A DNA stretch of 64,000 nt, from NCBI GenBank assembly GCA_030248135.1, contig JASANC010004763.1:62001-126000 (forward strand). The letters run 5' to 3'. The notes under the pieces were generated by a model, which worked only from the letters and a program-made list of their open reading frames with translations, was not told the DNA's origin and did not search any database. Made by a program: the position numbers and the translations under genes. This document shows positions 10,042 to 22,790 of the stretch, piece by piece; position 1 is the stretch's first letter; each line of letters starts with the position of its first letter. The stretch comes from Theristus sp. LFF4_11 (lineage: Eukaryota > Nematoda > Chromadorea > Monhysterida > Xyalidae).

Positions 10042-11687
10042 ATCAAATGATATGAGACACAAAACAAGAACGATTCGTATTACACTGTCACGCAGTAAAA
10101 AAATTCCACTGCGTTAACATGACATACATACATATTGTTTGTGTAGGTATTTATTATTTTTTTCTTTTTTTGTTTGGAGTATTTATTCCACGCTAAAAAT
10201 CGGTACGTGTGTTGAAAATTTTAGCATTCGTGTTTACGATGTTTTGTGTGTTTTCTTACGAAAATGCACATTTTCAAGCGTCACCATTAAAGTAGACTGC
10301 AGTCAAAACTACAAGTAGTAACGCCCGACCGACGCTTCACAGTCCGGCGTGTCTGCGTTCCCACGAGAGTTCTGTTACGCATTTGTAAAAATTTTGTAAT
10401 TATCTCACCTAGAGCAGAATAACGTCTGGCAAGACAACGCTGTTGGAAAATCCAGAGGATTTATGAATATAGCACAACAACACTTGAAATGTGGCGTGCC
10501 GATCTCAACGCTGTGCACTAAAACGAGTAATTGCGGTTTCATCGTCTGCTTTTACGCGGAATTGAACGAACCAAGAAACACAGATAACATTCAGACATTC
10601 AAAAATACTACATCCATTTTATCAAATATGACAAAAAGATACACCTTGCAATGCAAATTTTGCTACATCAGTTTTGACGGTTTTTTTGCAAGTTTTTGCG
10701 GATAACAAGGTTAGAGTGGCACCAAAAGTGATTCTGTGCTCGCTCGAGAAAAGGCACTTTGAAAAGCAGCGGCCGAGAGTGCAAACTTGTATCTTTTATG
10801 CGACACTGCGCATCGACCGTCGCCAGTGATTCTGTCAACTATGTAGATATGTACGATGCATTGTGGCTTAGTTCAGCTCCACAGGGAAGATTAGCATCAG
10901 CATTGTTGCAGCACGTACAGGCACATACTGCATGTTGTATCTATGATTTTTTTCGCTTGTATCCAGCGCCGTTTCTTTCCGGCACACGCATTTTTTTTGT
11001 CGCAGTCGAAATTTTTGACGAACTGTGTGGCTGGTGATGAGTTACGTCTACGTGTATCAAGCGGCCTTGTATCATTACGCCCGGAACATCAGGGTTTGCG
11101 CGTGTGTGAGCATGCCAAAAAAAACGGGAACAGCGGCAACAGAGGCTGTATCGCAGCAGGACTGCACACGCATTCAACACGGGCATCGGTTATAGTTTTG
11201 TGTATTATGTCATTTTTAGCCGTATGGCGCGCCCACTAGAACCGACGGACGCCAGTGTTCTTTTTTACGATGATGACTTTCTTGGTGTGCCGTGCCGATA
11301 CATGCGCATGTTATGTATGTATGTTGATCTGCTGTGGTTTGTTTGCATGATGGCTCTGAAAAAAATTTTAATCCGCACCACACTCGTGTGGCGCCACTTG
11401 AGCGCAATAATCGATCTATCCACCTCTGATTATGAGTGCAGTTTTTTAGGTTTTCATGTCTGTTTGGATGACATAAAATCAAAATTATATTTCAATTTAT
11501 TCGTTCTGTTAGTACACAGGAACTAAAAATTCGAGAATGTTTCCTGGGTGCACATATTTCTTTTACATGTCGTATTCTTTTACATTGACGAAACTGTGTG
11601 GCGTAAAAAACTGTATTCTTGTGGATACTCTACCTATCGATACATATCGTACTTGAACGGATTTTTCAGCTGTCCATTTTTATCATG
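10042..11687. other. intergenic region, no gene recognised
   Basis: About 1.6 kb after the second ectoine synthase gene. Several open frames of 80-108 codons occur on both strands, but none has a recognisable domain, plausible exon structure or match to sequences elsewhere in the window. It ends where the composite mobile element begins. Confidence 0.4.
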
Positions 11688-12364
11688 CGGATGCGCGAGC
11701 GAGCGTAGCGAGCGGAGAGCGCATCACGCATAATATGAGCCGTTATCCCCTCGCGCGCTTTTTTCAAATTTGCTCGCTGCGTCCTGCGAGCATAGTATAA
11801 GCCACAAACTTGGTTCCGTGCACACGAAACGAACACCCAAAGTTGTGCTTGGAGCCGCGAAAAAATTTTTATCCGACTACTTTTCATACGCTGTAGACAC
11901 GAAAAACCTATTCTGAAAACAGTGTTACTTCTTTCCCTTTGTCCTTTTTTTTTTCAGGTATGTAATCAACATGTGTTCGCCCTTTCAATTTTTGCCTGCG
12001 ACACTTTCACAGTCGAACAAAAATGTTCCCTGGGGTAATTCCACCCGGAGATTTTGAAAATTGGGTTAATTTTTTACCCCGACCCTGTTTTTGGGTAAAA
12101 ATTGGGCATTTTTAATTGTTCGGAGGGTTTTCACCTGGTTTTAAGTGTTCGCCCTTTCAATTTTTAGCTGGGACACTTTCACAGTTGAACAAAAATGTTT
12201 CTAGGGTAATTTCATCCGTATTTTTTGAAAATTTAGTTAATTTTTTTGCCCGGGCACTTTTTTGAGTCAAAATTGTGCATTCTTTGAAAGTTCGTAGCAT
12301 TTTGACTGGGTATCAGTTTTTCACTCTTACAAATTTTGTCTGAGCTGCGAAAAATAGTAGGAAA

Positions 12365-13690
12365 AAGGTCTAGTCCGTAGTAATTCAATGCGCTGATCAC
12401 GGATTTTGGGTTAGTTTTCTTACGTGAGCAACTCTAGATGCTGAATCGTGACGATTTCGGGCGAATCGGCCGTCGAAATTGGCGAAATCGGTCCAGAAAC
12501 GAAAAACAAGAAAAGATTGTTTTCCAGGGTAATTCAATGCGCTGATCACGGATTTTGGGTTAGTTTTCTTACGTGAGCAACTCTAGATACCGAATCGTGA
12601 CGATTTCGGGCGAATCGGCCGTGGAAGTTGGCGAAATCGGTCCAGAAACGAAAAACAAGAAAAGGGTGTTTTCCAGGGTAATTCAATGCGCTGATCACGG
12701 ATTTTGGGTTAGTTTTCTTATGTGAGCAACTCTAGATACCGAATCGTGACGATTTCGGGCGAATCGGCCGTCGAAATTGGCGAAATCGGTCCAGAAACGA
12801 AAAACAAGAAAACGGTGTTTTCCAGAGTAATTCAATGCGCTGATCACGAATTTCGGGTTAGTTTTCTTACGTGAGCAACTCTAGATGCTGAATCGTGACG
12901 ATTTCGGGCGAATCGGCCGTGGAAGTTGGCGAAATCGGTCCAGAAACGAAAAACAAGAAAAGGGTGTTTTCCAGGGTAATTCAATGCGCTGATCACGAAT
13001 TTTGGGTTAGTTTTTTATGCAAGCAACTCTGGATGCTGAATCGTGACGATGTCGGGCGAATCGGCCGTGGAAATCGGCGAAATCGGTCCAGAAACGAAAA
13101 ACAAGAAAAAAATGTTTTCCAGGGTAATTCAATGCGCTGATCACCGATATTGGGTTAGTTTTCTTACGTGAGCAACTGTTGATGCTGAATCGTGACGATT
13201 TCGGGCGAATCGGCCGTGGAAATTGGCGAAATCGGTCCAGAAACGAAAAACAAGAAAAAGGTGTTTTCGAGGGTAATTCAATGCGCTGATCACGAATTTT
13301 GGGTTAGTTTTTTATATGTGAGCAACTCTAGATACTGAATCGTGACGATTTCGGGCGAATCGGCCGTGGAAACTAGCGAAATCGGTCTAGAAACTAAAAA
13401 CAAGAAAATGGTGTTTTCCACGGTATTTCAATGCGCTTATCACGGATTTTGGGTTAGTTTTCTTACGTGAGCAACTTTAGATGCTGAATCGTGACGATTT
13501 CGGGCGAATCGGCCGTGGAAACGGGCGAAATCGGTCTAGAAACGAAAAACAAGAAAAGGGTGTTTTCCAGGGTAATTCAATGCGCTGATCACGGATTTTG
13601 GGTTAGTTTTCTTACGTGAGCAACTTTAGATACCGAATCGTGACGATTTCGGGCGAATCGGCCGTGGAAATAGCATGGGCGAAATTGGCC
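12365..13690 (+). repeat. satellite array, about 149-bp period (copy 1)
   Basis: About nine tandem units. Each holds TAATTCAATGCGCTGATCAC, GGGTTAGTTTTCTTACGTGA, GAATCGTGACGATTTCGGGC and AAACGAAAAACAAGAAAA. Units differ at scattered positions. The last is degenerate, passing into TTGTCCGGGGTTTAGAAG. Confidence 0.92.
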
Positions 13691-13797
13691 TAAAAAACGA
13701 AAAATGAAAAAACCTGAGTTGTCCGGGGTTTAGAAGAATGTGTGACCAACGTATTGTGATTTTGGTCCGACCTTCGCGGCTTATGTAAAAGTCAGAA

Positions 13798-14778
13798 TAT
13801 TATCTAAAAATGCGGGAGACGCATATAAAAGGAGGAATATGACCTTGTGTAAGCAGTGAAAGACTTGGCTCGACAACGCTTTTCAAGTCTCTGATGTGGT
13901 ACACACGGATACAAGTACATAAGAGTCATATTTTTGCGCCGTTTATTCTTTATTTCGGTTGCAAGTGGCAACCCTCGTACATTATAGACAAATGACACTT
14001 TCACATTTGTTTTTTTCTAGCATTTAGCGACCACTAAAACCACTAAAATAACGATCAGACTTTAGATCGCTGACACTGGTTTGCACAAAGTGTATCGCAG
14101 AGGCGTTGGGACACGCAAGGTCTCCTTCTGTGGCAATGACTCACCGGTTTATCCTCTCACAAGAGTTTGGTAAAAAGGGTGAAAATCAACGGAAGACAAC
14201 ACTTTTTGCACTGGTGCTGCTGTATGCACAGCGGTGCGTACGTTAGCAACAACAACAATTGTCACCCTCGTGGCCTGGTGGTAGTGCGTTAGATTCTTGT
14301 CTGTGCGCTCGGGGGATCGAGCCCCGCCGAGGGGTATGTAGGCACTTAATGACAGAGAAAACTCGATGGGCTCCCTACTCAATGGCGTTCTGTACGCTTC
14401 TCTGGGTTAGCCCTGGCTAAAAACATCGCCTAAAAATCCCAACAAAACAACAACAACAACAACAACAACGATAAAGCTACATGCAGCAATATTTTGCAAT
14501 TTCTGATGTTTCTGTTTTTGCACAAAATTTACAGAATTTCGCACATGGTGTGATTTTAGACTAAACTGAAGAGGACAATTGAAAAATAACTTCAACGTTT
14601 TTACGCTTTTCAGCAAGCTTTTAAACAACAAACGCGGCGCAAAAATATAACTCTTATGTACTTGTATCCGTGTGTACCACATCAGAGACTTGAAAAGCGT
14701 TGTCGAGCCAAGTCTTTCACTGCTTACACAAGGTCATATTCCTCCTTTTATATGCGTCTCCCGCATTTTTAGATAATT
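13798..14778. mobile_element. long-TIR segment with nested SINE (copy 1)
   Basis: Inverted arms of about 165 bp begin ATTATCTAAAAATGCGGGAG at 13798 and return inverted at 14640-14778. Both include GTAAGCAGTGAAAGACTTGG and TGATGTGGTACACACGGATA. The interior holds a SINE at 14261-14469. The second composite element carries the same segment at 36079-37048. Confidence 0.85.
14261..14469 (+). repeat. tRNA-derived SINE, full-length copy a
   Basis: The head looks like a tRNA: CCCTCG and CGAGGG could form the acceptor stem, TGGCCTGGTGGTAGTGCG resembles an A box and GGATCGAGCCCC a B box. A body follows (CTTCTCTGGGTTAGCC, AAAACATCGCCTAAAAAT), then a (CAA)n tail. That is the head-body-tail layout of a Pol III SINE. 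Other copies lie at 20756-20950, 36542-36739 and, truncated, 8003-8097. Confidence 0.85.
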
Positions 14779-16921
14779 AGATTTACATCAAAGATTTATT
14801 TTCGCCGTTCTTATCTTTCATGTAAATACGAACATTGGATTTCACGATATACATCCAGATACAGCCAATACGAATGACATTCTCGCATACATCGCCAATG
14901 TTCAAAAGGTCTGTCCTACTGTGGGCAAATCCAAGCAGCTGTATGTACTTCGTCTTGCTTCGGTCTGTGGGGAGTTTTTACGTCAAACTAAAACACCCTC
15001 GCAAGACGCGAAAATGGTTTAAAATTGCAAATTAGATAAAGCAAATGACGCATTAGGCTTATTAGCTACAATGGCTCTTCAGCAGAATTTTGGAATCCTT
15101 TGAAAGGCTCACATCTATGCGGCAGCTGGAATTTGATTCGGCTCAAAGAAGCACTCACTGGCATTACCGGTTTTATTTTGAAAGAAGCAGCATGTTTTGT
15201 TTCTGTCATTGTTTTTGCTACCGAAACGACATTTTCAAAAAAAACCTTTGCCAAACCGTTGCTGGTTTGTTTTCCCGTTTTGCATTAAATGGATTCTCAA
15301 CCGGGAAAGCAAGCCTGTCAATCACAATGGCCTGTTCCAATGTTATTCGATATACGAGATAAAAAAGAATTCAGGCAAAACGGTTGATTGAATAAAAATG
15401 TTTTTCAACCACCACGGTGCAATTGTATGCACTTGTAAGCATTTTCCGTTATTCTGTTAAAGCTGGTGATTTTTATCCATAAAAACTGTTTAATTTTCAG
15501 GCAACAATCACCTGAAAGGCATTGAAATTAAAGCCGCCTGAAAACTGAAGACTGAACTGAAAACTAAATGTAGACTTTTTATGTAGCTAGGTGATGTTCA
15601 TTGTTCTATGGCACCATAAACTTACAAGAATTGCAAAAAACCGTGTTATGATGAATCTTGCACCATAATCCTTCCCAGTTTTTGAATCGCTCCGCAGTTC
15701 AGCTCGTGCTTTTTTGACATTTCGCATTTGCCCGTTTCTCATGCTTCAGATAAAACACGGAAACGACGAATTGGTCTTTCATTTTTTTCCTTCCTATTTT
15801 TCTCACGAAAAAGGGAAATGCAAAAAACGATACGGATGACTTGTTTCCGGCACGTTAAAAATGTTCCCATTTATGTATTCATCTATCTTGCATTCATTTA
15901 TCCGCAACCCTGTTTGATTGTTTGATCTTACGGTACTTTGTACATTGTGCCGAAAGGTGCGATATCTTGGAAACCATTGTCGCAAAAATTCTTTTGAACG
16001 ATTGCTTACAAAAGTTTCTTTAAGCTTGAACCAACGAAACAATTAGCTTCTGTAAAAGACGTCAAAAAGACACTGTAGATTTGCATAAGTTGTGGTTGTG
16101 ACGTGTGTGTGACAAATGAATGGAGCAAAACGCAAGCGGAAATAGGAAAGCGCTCAGGCGAACATAACTACCAGTCAGATGGTTTCTGTTCTTTTCTCGA
16201 TCATAACAAAACTGAATACAGGGTTGTCTCAAACTATTTATAACTTGCAAGTCTTTCAACTTTCAAACTTCAACAAAGTCAAGAACTTTTATAGGGATAG
16301 TAAAAAACCACAGTTACATGTTGGATTTGGATGGCATAATTTTGAACCACTGTGCATTGTCTCGATGCCTATATTTTCCACACAGCTGGTGACCATTGTA
16401 CGTTTTGTTGCTCCACTTTTAGCTTCATGTTAGAAAAACGCGTGATGAAGCACTCGTAGGCGCCTGTTTCGTTTAGGAATCAATTATTCAAAAAAACTGA
16501 AAAGGTAGAACACAAATGTCAATTTGGAGTCATTTGAAGAAAGATATAGCTAAATGAATGGCATACACATTATTTCGCCATTTTATGTATTCTGCAGCAG
16601 CAATTTATCAATTCGGACCTCCGTTCTAAAAAGGAAGGTCAGGGTCCATTCTTACAAATATACCACTGTCAATAAAAGCATGGTTTTGCTATTTTAACGC
16701 TGAACAAACTGTATGTGTGCAGTATTTACATTCTATTTTTTTTGCGTTTGGGTCCCGTTAAAATGGCAATCTCACAAAAAAAAACTTTTTAGCTGCATGT
16801 ACATACATGCAAGTACACTTTTCTTGCAAGTCCACGGAACTAACTCAATGATAATAATGCAAGCTAGTTACGAAATTGCAATTTTCTAACAATCTGTGCG
16901 TGCAACGTGGCGCCGGCGACA
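14779..16921. other. intergenic region, no gene recognised
   Basis: About 2.1 kb of AT-rich sequence between the composite element and the four-TM gene. Open frames reach 90 codons but show no family match, no consistent exon pattern and no repeat shared with the rest of the window. Confidence 0.4.
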
Positions 16922-18486
16922 ATGAACACGTGCACTACGACCACAATTCTCACGTTGAACACCGATCTGAACACGAATCGCGCGATGCAGAACAGCGCCA
17001 ACCGCTCGGTCATCATCAATCTCGACCGTCGAATGAACCATTACAAGAAGTTCGTCAAGCACAGTCTCAAGGAGCCGCCGAAACCGCCGCCTGTCGCGCG
17101 CAACGCAGTTGAAGAGCTGATCAGACACAAACACGTCGAGTCAAGTTGGCTCGCAACGGCGCCATTCTGTCGATGGCATATCAAGGTCGGACAAGAGCGG
17201 CCAGGCTGATTGGCTGCTTCTGCTTTTTAATTCGTGCTATTTGGCCGGTATTGACATTGATGCAATCAGTCAGGGTGCGTTGCTAGTAGTTCGTAATGTC
17301 CCCGAATGTGATGCGTTGTTTGTCAACTTCATGCAGAACAGTTCACCAACGACTTCCAGCTGGCGACGCTGCTCGTTGTGACGGTGTGCTTCTTCGTGAC
17401 CGTCTGCGAGCAGGTGCTGCTGCCTCTGTGCAACGTGCCAGTGCTCCGGCCACGACTGTATGAACTGCGGCCAGTGCCTGCGTACACCATTGGCCTGTAC
17501 GTGTCGATCATCGCGTTCGTTGGCGTCCTCATGTCTGGCGTCATGGGCGTCGCATGTCAACACCAACAGACGATGTCTGTCTGTCCCGTCGCCATGGTAT
17601 GCGTCTTTTCGGTTTTTTCTTGCAGTTTTTCACAATTGAACAACTCTTTTTTTTCTCGTTTTACAACTGAATGGTCGTCCGACGTCATATCATTTTTTTG
17701 ACAGGGCTTTTGTTGTGTTTCAGTGTTTCGTCGCCTTCTGGGAGGCATTCGGCATCCTGCTGACGCTGATGGTTGTGCTCGTGGACGACGAGGAAACGAA
17801 ACTGTAAGCCGGGCGCTTCGTTTTTTTTAAAAAAACGCAAGCGAACGTGGCATCGGCATGCCCATGCTCATGATCCACTAGCGCGCGTGCACACGCTCCG
17901 GCCCCAACAAGAACTTGTTCAATACGCAGTTGTTCTGACATTTGCCTTCTTGAAAAGGCTTGGCTTAGGTTAGGATTAGGTTAGGATCAGGTTTGGCTCA
18001 AAATTAGGTTTTTTTTTACTTGAAGCGGGTTTTAGAAAAGAAGGGCAACCAACTGTAAGCCGACACCGTCGTCTGTCGCCAACTGTTTGGTGGCAGTTGA
18101 AACTGGTCGAGAACCGGCCTGCCAAGAATTTCGCGGGACTTTGAAAGTGCTTTCGTTTCAAGCGACTACTATATCTGCCTGAGACACACATTTCACATAC
18201 TCCACATTGCTGTTTCAGTATCCGCGACCTGTACAAGCAGAAGGTGTTCGGCTACGACGAGCACAACTCGATGCAGATCTACGGCAGCTACGACGAGTAC
18301 GTGGAGCGCTTCAAGGTGCTCTGTCTCGTCGACGTCATCGTGCATCTGCTCGTGCTCGCCGCCTGGTGTGTCGCCATCGCGATCGTCTGGCGATGCCGCA
18401 GCTACACTAAAAGGCGCCAGTTTCTCGGTCTCCCGCCGTGCTCAATCACCGGCAAAATGCTCGAGGTCACGCCGGTCGATACGTGA
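16922..18486 (+). CDS. four-transmembrane protein of unknown family
   Basis: Exons 16922-17185, 17342-17596, 17724-17803 and 18219-18486 join in phase to 288 aa. A soluble, basic N-terminal region of about 88 residues (INLDRRMNHYKKFVKHSL, then KEPPKPPP) precedes four hydrophobic segments: LATLLVVTVCFFVTVCEQVL, IGLYVSIIAFVGVLMSGVMG, FWEAFGILLTLMVVLV and VDVIVHLLVLAAWCVAIAIV. An amphipathic stretch (YKQKVFGYDEHNSMQIYGSY) lies between TM3 and TM4. The tail ends KMLEVTPVDT. The acceptor of exon 2 is uncertain: GCAG and AACAG lie five bases apart, and only the second keeps the frame. AATAAA near 18724 fits the 3' end. The layout recalls tetraspan proteins, but I see no tetraspanin CCG or claudin motif. 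Intron 3 carries a dispersed telomere-like repeat. Confidence 0.72.
17815..17998 (+). repeat. dispersed repeat with telomere-like tail
   Basis: It lies in intron 3 of the four-TM gene. A GC-rich body (CGCGCGTGCACACGCTCCGG) is followed by AAGGCTTGGCTTAGGTTAGG and degenerate TTAGG units. The same body and tail recur inverted at 54700-54875, so the telomere-like tract travels with the repeat. Confidence 0.8.
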
Positions 18487-18740
18487 TATCGTTGACAAAC
18501 GAAAACCAGTGTTGCTTTGTGGGATTCAGTGAGCCAAAAACTGTAGCACACCGCTCTTTCGTGTTCTACACAGCCTGATTTATCGTTACCAAAAGTATCG
18601 TCGTAGTTTACTTTGTGGCGATTTCGTGATCACACTGAGGTCTTCATGATAGTTCTCTACAGTTTTTCTACCTGATGTATGTGGCGTTCTGCTAATCGCT
18701 TCTCTTTCCCACTGAAAACTTTCAATAAAACATTCTCATA

Positions 18741-18977
18741 ATGTTCAACCATCCAAACAACTGTCCAATGTCCAGTAAGTTTCTCTGCTGAATGCATGCT
18801 GCATGCTTTATTAGCGTTTCTTAAATGTTGCCTGATGTGAATGTTTGCTTTTCTCTCTGATTTTCAGAGCACCCGAAGGCTGCGCATTTTCACAGACAAC
18901 CATTATCACGAATGGGACTGGCGGTGGACGTGAAGCACTCGGATGTGCTTGAAGCTGAGCTTTTCTTTGGTTTTTAA
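18741..18977 (+). CDS. possible tiny two-exon gene (47 aa)
   Basis: An ATG exon 18741-18774 ends in a perfect GTAAGT donor. It joins 18868-18977 after a TTTTCAG acceptor, giving 47 codons (MFNHPNNCPMSKHPKAAHFH to ELFFGF). It starts only 17 bp after the AATAAA of the four-TM gene, so it could instead be an alternative 3' end of that gene or part of a long 3' UTR. I do not recognise the peptide. The support is only the two good splice sites and the matching phase. Confidence 0.3.
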
Positions 18978-19463
18978 CTGCGTGTTACTACTTACTGCTT
19001 TCGCAACTGTGTAAAGCGCTTATTAAAGCTATTTTATTTAAAAAGTGTGATTCATATTTAGACAACTCATTATTTTCTTGCAACGTTATCTTGTAATAGT
19101 TGGATAAAGCAAAATAAGCATTGGTCTGGCACACCCAAAAAAAAAGAAAAAAGCCGGAAACGAAATTTTTTCGGTATTGTCAACGTGTTATTTACAAGCC
19201 AGCAAAATTTGTTAAAAACTGCTGTCACAAAGTTTACACGTTCTCAGAATTGTTTGTTGCACCCGTTATCAGTCAACGTTGATTGTTCTTGTCACTAACG
19301 AACAAAGCACTTTAAAATCACGTGTTCAATTCACTTTGATTTTCAGATTTTTGGGCATTGCAGGCTAAATTCAAAGTGCAACTCAAAACTCATCAATCTG
19401 AATACCGCTTAGTGATTTTACAAACTTGTATATTTCGGCTAAATGTAAAAAAACGAAACGTTC
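18978..19463. other. intergenic spacer upstream of carboxypeptidase
   Basis: AT-rich sequence with no open frame of note and no repeat. It should contain the promoter of the carboxypeptidase gene. Confidence 0.45.
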
Positions 19464-22373
19464 ATGAACATGCGTCCGTCTGAGCTTTTGTTTCCGTTGC
19501 TGGTTGTTGTGACCACACTTCGGTCGAACACCGCAGACGAAATCACGAAGCTTCCTGGATTTGATGAGACCGTTCAGTTCAAGCAATACTCCGGCTTCTT
19601 CAACGTTAGCAGCACTCATCGACTGCACTATTGGTATAGTTCACTTATGAGAACCTAAAACAAAGAAGCGTCGAGTGTCTCCAATGACATCATAGCGGTT
19701 GTAATGACACCGTTGATTTTAAGTGCCAGTTTTTTAAAAATATGTCGTGAAGCAGATTGACACAGCAGCATTATGTTCAAAGGTTTGTCGAGTCACAAAA
19801 TGTGCCGTCAATCGATCCGTTGCTTGTCTGGATGAACGGCGGGCCAGGCTGTAGCTCAATGGACGGGCTGATGAACGAACTTGGACCGTTTCAAATACAA
19901 CCGAACGGTCTCACACTCACAAAACGACTGTACTCATGGAATCTGGTGACGGGTAGTTTTGAATCTGATGATTTTGAACGTACTTTAGCTGCGTTTCATC
20001 TTGGTTGTTTTCAGTTTGCAAATATTCTGTTCCTCGAGGCACCGGCTGGCGTCGGCTTTTCATACAGCACCGATGGTAACGTGACCACGAATGATGATCA
20101 GGTTCGCTGAAAATCGCAGAACCTAATTTTATTGCACCCGGATTGTTGCACACGACACAAACACATTGTATGGCTTTACGAAATCGATTATACAGTGTTG
20201 TTTCATTGCAGACGTCCATTGAAAACTACAAAGCGTTACAACTGTTCTTCAAAGCGTTTCAACAGTTCAAACGTAACGACTTGTACGTTGGCGGCGAGTC
20301 CTACGGCGGGGTATACGTGCCGACACTGGCAAGCCGAATCATTCGTGGACAGAAACACAATCCAATGAATTTGAAAGTCAGTGCTACAACATGAATCGTC
20401 ACTGGAAAATACTTATGGTTTTCAAACTTTTCTTGCTCAGGGCATTTATATTGGCAACGGGCTACTGAATGCCGACTTGAACCTGGACTCCTCGATGGAA
20501 TTCGCGTACACCCATGGCCTCCTCTCCGAACAGTTTGGTCTCATCGTCATTTGAACGGTTCGGGGAGAATAGTTTAAAGAAATTTTTGTTGAAAATGTTT
20601 CAGTGACTGGGACTTCATGGAGAGGACCTGCTGCGGTGGCTGCTCGGACGGGTGCAAGTTTCACAAGGCGACAGGCGGAAAATGTGAACAACTGGTGTGT
20701 GCTGGTGACATTATTGACATCGTTGCCATACTACCCGTTTACGTGAAGAAAACGCGTCACCCTCGTGGCCTGGTGGTAGTGCGTTAGACTATTGTGTGTG
20801 CGCTCAAGGGATCGAGCCCCGCCGAGGGGTGTATAGGCACATAATGACAGCAAAACTCGATGATCGCCCTACTCAAAAGCGTTCTGTACGCTTCTCTGGG
20901 TTAGCCATGGCTAAAAACATCGCCTAAAAATTCCAGCTACAACAACAACAGCAATCAAATGCACTTCAGGAACTCAATTCAAAGTCGGTTCAATTTAGGT
21001 GAAAGGAACATTGCGATTCATATGGGCCGGCGGGCTAAATCCGTACGATTTGTACCGCGACTGTGCATATCCAGTGAACAGCACAAAGCATAAAGTGATG
21101 CTCTCAGGATTGGCGCCACACTTCGTTAAGGAAACATTGCACGAATTGATACAGGTTTGGCGGATTCGTTCAATTGCTCAAATCGGAAGGAATACGGAAT
21201 GGTCGAGTAAACATGGCAGCTTTTTTCAAGGGTGCAAGGAACGCGCGAAATTTGAATGACAAAAACAGATGTTCAGAAACCAAATTGTGTGTTAAATTTG
21301 TCGCGTTTTTTTAAACTAATTGATTCTTAATTCGTGCTATGCTGTTCATTCTTTCTTCCTTGCACACATGATTAGGAGTCATGTTGGTATTTAAAAAAGA
21401 CAAATCCTAGTCTGCGACGGATCCCGCCTTGATGGACCGGTATATTTGTTCGGCCATACTGTACACTTTATTACTTTCAGGATCAAAAACGCGACGTCCG
21501 CCGACCGGTCAGCAAACATTTTTATTGAGTTCCAAAAAAAACACTAACAAGGCCGCTGAAAGCGAGTGTCTCAACAAAATCTTGCCGGCATTCGCAGACT
21601 CCCGGCGGGCCTCCGTGCATGGACGATAGCGCGATTGAAGCGTATTTCAATCAAGCGAACGTGCGACAAGCGTTGCACATTCCAGCAACGCTCGGTCGCT
21701 GGTCAGTGTGCAGGTGAGAACTGTAGGCCAGGTGGCGCGCTGCGACAATCTTCAGGAATCAACTGAAAACTTGAATTATTTTTGGTAACTGAATTCTCTC
21801 AGTTCTTACAGCGTACAAGTCGAGCGTAACTACCAGAACCAATACCGCGACATGTCGCCGCAGCTGCGTGAGGCGATGCGCGCTGGTGTGCGAATTCTCG
21901 TCTACAATGGAGACACAGATATGGCCTGCAACTTTCTGGGGGCAACACGCTTTCTCATGGAACTCGATGGTTTAGAGGTTCGGCTAGTCGAATTTGAGTA
22001 TCAGACCAAACATGTTGATGTTATGTGGTATTGATTGCAGCTTTTTTGCAGTTCGAGAAAACCAAAGTACCGTTCCACCACAACAAGCAGATCGCTGGTT
22101 TTTGGACGAAATACCAGGGCATTGATTTCATCACTATTAAGGTATGCAGCCGACCGTTCTAAACCTTAGTTTAATAATGAATCATAAAAATAAGTTGTTG
22201 TTTCCAAATAGAACCTGGCAACATGGTTCAACTGAAAAATTGATGAGCTAGCTCAGTGAAGTGGTTTAAAACTAAAGGAATTATTTTAGGGCGCCGGTCA
22301 CATGGCCCCCCAGTGGCGTCCGGCTGCTTCGTTTCACATGATGTATCGATATGTGAACGACAAACCTTATTGA
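19464..22373 (+). CDS. serine carboxypeptidase, cathepsin A-like (S10)
   Basis: Lysosomal or secreted serine carboxypeptidase, which removes C-terminal residues from peptides. Exons: 19464-19633, 19783-19945, 20015-20101, 20212-20376, 20441-20532, 20604-20694, 20999-21154, 21481-21507, 21598-21713, 21812-21977, 22052-22141, 22290-22373. They join in phase to 468 aa. The N terminus ([18 protein letters not shown]) is a signal peptide. Family marks: [13 protein letters not shown] (oxyanion region), [11 protein letters not shown], the nucleophile in GGESYGG (Ser170), the acid in [11 protein letters not shown] (about 390-392) and the histidine in GAGHMAP (His445). The Cys-rich insert CCGGCSDGC matches the family's cap region. 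The triad is complete, so the enzyme should be active. Exon 8 (nine codons) and the exon 5 donor (GAACA|GTTTGG) are the least certain. One intron holds a SINE, another a dispersed repeat. Confidence 0.92.
20756..20950 (+). repeat. tRNA-derived SINE, full-length copy b
   Basis: It lies in the carboxypeptidase intron 20695-20998. The tRNA-like head (CCCTCGTGGCCTGGTGG, GGGATCGAGCCCCGCCGAGG), the body with CTTCTCTGGGTTAGCC and an ACAACAACAAC tail are all present. Confidence 0.85.
21205..21455 (+). repeat. dispersed repeat in carboxypeptidase intron
   Basis: It shares AACATGGCAGCTTTTTTC, GCGCGAAATTTGAATGA, TTTTTTTAAACTAATTGATT, CCTAGTCTGCGAC, CCCGCCTTGATGGA and TTCGGCCATACT with a second copy at 22448-22790, downstream of the gene. 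I see no coding content or clear termini. Confidence 0.7.
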
Positions 22374-22447
22374 GATTATAACCCTTATGACATTTTGCTT
22401 ATGTCAGTTAATTGCGAGTAAAATTGACAGGAAACGTACGTGGCCGT

Positions 22448-22790
22448 TTAAACATGGCAGCTTTTTTCAGGATGCAAGGAGCGCGCGAAATTTGAATGAA
22501 AGGAAAATTTGATTGAAATTTAAATTATTGATTGAAAATTTAATTGAAATGAAATGAAAGAAACAAGACTTTCAGAAATCAAATTGTGTATAAATTTGAT
22601 GTGTGTTTTTTTAAACTAATTGATTCTTCGTGCTGTTCTGTTTATTCTATCTCCCTTGTTCACACGATTGGGAATTATCTTGGCATTCTTGAAAAACCCA
22701 ACTCCTAGTCTGCGACTAATCCCGCCTTGATGGAGAATACAAGGACTGCCTCATTTATTCGGCCATACTTTACACTGCGACCGTACGGTG
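22448..22790 (+). repeat. dispersed repeat, second copy
   Basis: Direct-orientation copy of the repeat at 21205-21455, with an extra AAATTTAATTGAAATG-rich insertion near 22500. It lies just after the carboxypeptidase stop. Confidence 0.7.

Larger units (their letters stand above)
11688..14778 (+). mobile_element. composite satellite-bearing element, copy 1
   Basis: Its edges are set by comparison with a second copy at 33171-37048. Both begin TATCATGCGGATGCGCG and end CGCATTTTTAGATAATT, with unrelated flanks. In order: a GC-rich hairpin (GATGCGC...GCGCATC), two units of a roughly 170-bp repeat (CCCTTTCAATTTTTGCCTG), a satellite of about 149-bp units, and a 980-bp segment with long inverted arms enclosing a SINE. 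It has no transposase frame, so it is non-autonomous. It could be Helitron-like (these often carry internal satellites) or a TIR transposon. I could not define a target-site duplication. Confidence 0.75.

Noticed and set aside
10463..11526. Cluster of 80-108-codon frames after the EctC genes
   Set aside because: They lie on both strands, with no recognisable domain, consistent exon chain or codon bias.
14261..14335. Functional tRNA gene
   Set aside because: The anticodon region varies between copies, the arms do not fold fully, and a SINE body and CAA tail follow every copy.
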